Shown in pieces: positions 6,338 through 8,614 of a stretch of DNA of 8,614 bases. The notes under the pieces were generated by a model. The model did not search any database and was not told the DNA's origin. It saw only the letters and a program-made list of their open reading frames with translations. Position 1 is the first letter of the stretch, and each line of letters opens with the position of its first letter. The DNA lies in assembly GCA_034437895.1 (NCBI GenBank), contig DAOTTO010000463.1, positions 1 to 8,614 on the forward strand, in the 5' to 3' direction. The stretch comes from JANRLJ01 sp034437895 (GTDB lineage Bacteria; Chloroflexota; Anaerolineae; Aggregatilineales; Phototrophicaceae). The position numbers were made by a program, and so were the translations under genes.

Positions 6338-6356
6338 AACCCCTTCAGGGGTTTTT
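6338..6356 (+). terminator. Intrinsic terminator, probably for nagA
   Basis: AACCCC (6338-6343), loop TTCA and GGGGTT (6348-6353) form a 6-bp stem that runs into TTTTT (6352-6356) on the plus strand. It is 187 bp past the nagA stop and falls exactly at the midpoint of the fold-back element. It could end nagA transcripts or a separate RNA made from the element. The minus strand has no matching T-tract. Confidence 0.65.
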
Positions 6357-6367
6357 AAACCCTCTAG

Positions 6368-6388
6368 CTGGCAGTTTTGAATTGCCAG
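6368..6388. repeat. Hairpin in the right half of the fold-back element
   Basis: CTGGCAGTT (6368-6376) pairs with AATTGCCAG (6380-6388) over 9 positions, including one G-T pair, around a TTG loop. It contains the GTTTTGAA that mirrors TTCAAAAC of the left arm. Confidence 0.6.
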
Positions 6389-6421
6389 TGTCCAGTGATT
6401 TGAGTGTCTGCGTAAGATCAG

Positions 6422-6438
6422 TTACTAAGGCTTAGTAA
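6422..6438. repeat. Perfect 8-bp-arm palindrome
   Basis: TTACTAAG-G-CTTAGTAA is a perfect inverted repeat with a one-base centre. It overlaps the right inner arm of the fold-back element and shares TTACTAA with the left arm (6240-6246). It has the shape of an operator, but no adjacent promoter would use it. Confidence 0.55.
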
Positions 6439-6511
6439 AGACAAAGATTTTCCCTTACATTTTGTTTTGACTAAAAACTAATTACTGTGAAGTGCGTAAC
6501 TTCTAAAGAAA

Positions 6512-8614
6512 TTATTTTTGTTGTCGTCTGATGACGGCTATCGCCGCGCCGCCGATAACGAGAACCCACATCGCGCCGCCGAGGATGAAACCGACTCGAT
6601 ATACCGGATTTTCATTTTTCAGCGTGATGGTGGTTTGACCTACGCTCACCGCAATTGCTCGAAACATCACATCGGCGCGAAAAATCTCAAGTTGGTGATC
6701 GTCGCTATCGGAGGCAGTCCAACCGGGGTAAAAGGCATCCGTCAATAAGAGATACCCGTCTGCGGCGGCATCGACAGCAATCACAATGCGCGTCGGTGTA
6801 TAGGAGGTTATGGTCGCGGTGGAAGGACGATCAGCCGGGACAGCAGCGAAATCAAGCGGGGGTTCGCCGTTGAGTGTCACCGTTTGCGACGGGTCGAAAG
6901 CTGGCGCACGCATCGCGGCAAGGGCTTGCTCTGTGCCGTCCCATGTATCGGGGAAGACCAGCGCGTCATGTACGATGAAGGCTCGCGGTAGCACATCGGT
7001 ATTTTCATAAATTTTGACTTCGGCGGAATAGGTGCGCCGCCAGCCATCGGGTGTAAGCTGAATAAAATCGCCTGTCCGCGTATCGACCAACGACAGCGCC
7101 CGAATCCGCATATCGGTAAGTGCGTTCACGCGAATTTGAGAGGCAGAGAAGGGCGTGGTGGCGCTGCTTTCTAATCCCAATCGGACGAGTCGAAGATTAT
7201 CCACTGCCACCGTGTCTTCGATAAGTGGGGTAAGCCCTTGTAATCCATCAACTGCGGCTAACGCGATGTCCGCGCTGATAGCCTGTTCATCTGGCATATC
7301 TGCGTCATAATTGTGGAGAATGTTGAGTGTCGTGGCCTCGAATTCGGGAATCTCGCTAAACCAGATGTATTCTCCCGCATCTAAATTGAACTCAAAAGTT
7401 GTATCGTAAAAAATACCGTCATAGACGAGATCATAGACTTTATCCACCAGCAGATAGCGCGTATTCGTCAAATCCAGCCAGCGCTCCTGCGGCAGACACG
7501 CGCCGCGACATTCGGGCAGCGCTAAATTTTCGCGCAAGCGCCCGTCAATCGTCCGCAACGCGCCTTCCGGCAGCAGCAGCGAGCTAAAAGCGGTGTAATA
7601 CAGCGTGGGCAGCAAACCGCCGTCGTAGCCGTCAATGGTCGGGATGCCCCAGATCAGAGGTAGATTAGATGCAAGCGTTTCCTGCATTTTGGCCGCGGTG
7701 AAGGCATAACGGGCGGCGCGGTCACTAATGCCCATCGCTGCCCAACGCGCCTCTAACGTTGGACGATCACCGGGGTCAAAGCCGAGATTGCTAATGCTCA
7801 ATAAGCGTCCCGGCGGGGTTTGGCCTTCATTGTAGACCTGCATGAGATCGACAGGAAAACGGGTTTGGTCATAAACCGCCGGATCGCTCAGATCGTTATA
7901 GGGAAGTGTTTGCGCGGCGAACCATAATTCGATGAGGACGGCGAAAAGCAGCAGAACTTTGCCGCGAAAGCACGAAGCGGCAAAGAATCGCAAAGAAGAT
8001 TTTTTATGAGAATCCTCACGATTCGAGAGGGTTGTCCGTAGGGGTACGATATTTCTTGTCCCTACCTCATTAATTTCTTGGTGTTCTTGGTGACTTGGTG
8101 GTTCAATTAAAAAAATGCCTGCCAACAAGACTAACAACGCCCCAATCCATCCCGCCCATGTGAGCGCTGTCGGAGCAGCCGCGCTGTCGATTTCAGCCGG
8201 AGCGCGGGTTGCCAGCAGGGAAGCCGCCATCAATGCCGCGCTCAGGCCAACGATGCCGACCAACAGCCGCCGAGGCGGGCGTTTTTGCGTCAACTGCTGC
8301 ATCCCGATCCCTGCCAGCATCGCCATGCCGAGCGCGAATAAGGCCAGCCATCGCGCCGGAACACGAAATAAATTAAAGCCGGGCAGTGTCGCCAGAGGCC
8401 AATACAGCGGATTATAGAGGCCGAGCGCGAGGAAAACTCCGGCTAACGTCAACGCTATCCACACCCATTTTTTGCGCTCTGCCGAAAATGCACCGATGAG
8501 GGCTAATCCCAAACCGATCACGCCGACATAAGCGATGTATTCGGTGAAGGGCTGTGCGTCATATGAGGGGAGTAAGCCGCGTCCAGCAATCAATGGATTA
8601 AAGGAAAAGGCCAT
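6512..8614 (-). CDS. YfhO-like polytopic membrane protein, N-terminal part outside the window
   Basis: The visible 700 residues read as the C-terminal part of a YfhO-like integral membrane protein, a family linked to glycosylation of surface polymers. Helices lie near 25-43, 50-67, 88-105, 116-135, 152-170, 219-234 and 674-695, with a large, probably extracytoplasmic domain at 236-670. Family-typical stretches are EYIAYVGVIGLGLALIG, the LFRVPARWLALF segment (82-93), YLLLTDAFYPGWTAS before the last helix, and FRADVMFRAIAV. Family members have several more N-terminal helices, and the Met at the window edge lies inside a conserved region. The true start is therefore beyond 8614. Residues 171-219 are encoded by an inserted composite repeat. 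The gene converges on nagA. Exact transfer reaction unknown. Confidence 0.85.
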   Translation of the reverse strand: MAFSFNPLIAGRGLLPSYDAQPFTEYIAYVGVIGLGLALIGAFSAERKKWVWIALTLAGVFLALGLYNPLYWPLATLPGFNLFRVPARWLALFALGMAMLAGIGMQQLTQKRPPRRLLVGIVGLSAALMAASLLATRAPAEIDSAAAPTALTWAGWIGALLVLLAGIFLIEPPSHQEHQEINEVGTRNIVPLRTTLSNREDSHKKSSLRFFAASCFRGKVLLLFAVLIELWFAAQTLPYNDLSDPAVYDQTRFPVDLMQVYNEGQTPPGRLLSISNLGFDPGDRPTLEARWAAMGISDRAARYAFTAAKMQETLASNLPLIWGIPTIDGYDGGLLPTLYYTAFSSLLLPEGALRTIDGRLRENLALPECRGACLPQERWLDLTNTRYLLVDKVYDLVYDGIFYDTTFEFNLDAGEYIWFSEIPEFEATTLNILHNYDADMPDEQAISADIALAAVDGLQGLTPLIEDTVAVDNLRLVRLGLESSATTPFSASQIRVNALTDMRIRALSLVDTRTGDFIQLTPDGWRRTYSAEVKIYENTDVLPRAFIVHDALVFPDTWDGTEQALAAMRAPAFDPSQTVTLNGEPPLDFAAVPADRPSTATITSYTPTRIVIAVDAAADGYLLLTDAFYPGWTASDSDDHQLEIFRADVMFRAIAVSVGQTTITLKNENPVYRVGFILGGAMWVLVIGGAAIAVIRRQQK
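7957..8104. repeat. Composite interspersed repeat inserted in frame in the YfhO-like gene
   Basis: Three repeat types lie side by side inside the coding sequence: three copies of CTTGGTG (8077-8083, 8086-8092, 8094-8100); the imperfect palindrome GTAGGG...CCCTAC (8038-8065); and the perfect inverted pair CTTTGCCGC/GCGGCAAAG (7957-7965 and 7977-7985). Such CACCAAG, GTAGGG and CTTTGCG tracts are, from memory, normally intergenic in Chloroflexota and some other genomes. Translated, the block gives residues 171-219, including PPSHQEHQEINE and NREDSHKKSSLRFF, a highly charged loop between two hydrophobic helices. The frame stays open across it. Confidence 0.75.
8038..8065. repeat. GTAGGG...CCCTAC palindrome
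   Basis: GTAGGG (8038-8043) and CCCTAC (8060-8065) pair perfectly; G-T, T-G and A-T pairs continue inward. The 28-bp size and outer bases resemble the cleaner palindrome at 2641-2668, suggesting two members of one dispersed family in this genome. Confidence 0.6.

Larger units (their letters stand above)
6186..6505. mobile_element. Imperfect fold-back (MITE-like) element
   Basis: The ends are inverted: TAGGACTTACGTA (6186-6198) against TAGAAGTTACGCA (reverse complement of 6493-6505), 10 of 13 identical. Further in, TTACTAACTCACCTTACG (6240-6257) matches TTAGTAACTGATCTTACG (reverse complement of 6411-6428) at 15 of 18. Deeper still, TTCAAAAC (6275-6282) and AGCTA (6287-6291) match GTTTTGAA (6374-6381) and TAGCT (6365-6369) with the same 4-nt gap. 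The arms therefore keep their order with small indels, as in a decayed non-autonomous transposon or a long structured RNA. A terminal TA at both ends would suit a TA-targeting (IS630/Tc1-like) parent, but no clean target duplication is visible and no transposase is encoded. Confidence 0.55.
6152..6511. other. 360-bp gene-free interval between convergent genes
   Basis: No credible ORF is present on either strand. The first 34 bp after the nagA stop show nothing notable. The rest is almost entirely the imperfect fold-back element at 6186-6505, which is visibly more AT-rich than the flanking genes and contains several nested hairpins. Confidence 0.7.

Noticed and set aside
8077..8100. Three spaced CTTGGTG units, considered as a CRISPR or iteron array.
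   Set aside because: The units are 7 bp, the gaps are 1-2 bp, and they lie within a coding sequence. There are no spacers and no cas or replication genes.
8612..8614. The ATG at the right edge as the true start of the YfhO-like protein.
   Set aside because: It falls inside a region where homologues are already deep in the membrane domain. The frame is open to the edge and the N-terminal helices would be missing.

Overview
The window looks like chromosomal DNA from a bacterium, most likely a Chloroflexota (Anaerolineae-like) lineage. That placement is an inference. It rests on the mix of a Uma2-family nuclease, a SpoIIAA/STAS-like hypothetical protein, a SIMPL (DUF541) exported protein, a large YfhO-like membrane protein and short interspersed palindromes of a type I associate with Chloroflexota. 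No phage, conjugation, CRISPR or toxin-antitoxin genes are visible.

Layout. On the minus strand from about 1941 to the left edge is a nearly complete transketolase (tkt); only its last ~20 codons are missing. It is divergent from a small SpoIIAA/STAS-like gene (2203-2628, plus) across a 261-bp AT-rich spacer that holds back-to-back extended -10 promoters. The small gene converges on a SIMPL-domain secreted protein (2700-3476, minus), with a perfect 11-bp-arm palindrome between them. Upstream of SIMPL lie a possible 43-codon ORF, a GNAT acetyltransferase (3591-4175, minus), a terminator-like hairpin and a Uma2 gene (4319-4882, minus). The Uma2 gene is divergent from nagA (4997-6151, plus), N-acetylglucosamine-6-phosphate deacetylase. 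A 360-bp gene-free interval follows, almost filled by an imperfect fold-back element (6186-6505). The right end is the C-terminal 700 residues of a YfhO-like polytopic membrane protein (6512 to beyond 8614, minus), whose N-terminal membrane half lies outside the window.

How the genes relate. Transketolase (pentose phosphate pathway) and NagA (amino-sugar salvage) are housekeeping enzymes in separate transcription units. GNAT and SIMPL may be co-transcribed. I see no convincing multigene pathway and no defence or biosynthetic system. The unusual content is non-genic: (1) a composite intergenic-type repeat carried in frame inside the YfhO-like gene, where it encodes a ~49-residue charged loop between two membrane helices; (2) the 320-bp fold-back element; (3) three genes sharing the identical extended -10 box TGTTATAAT with no recognisable -35.
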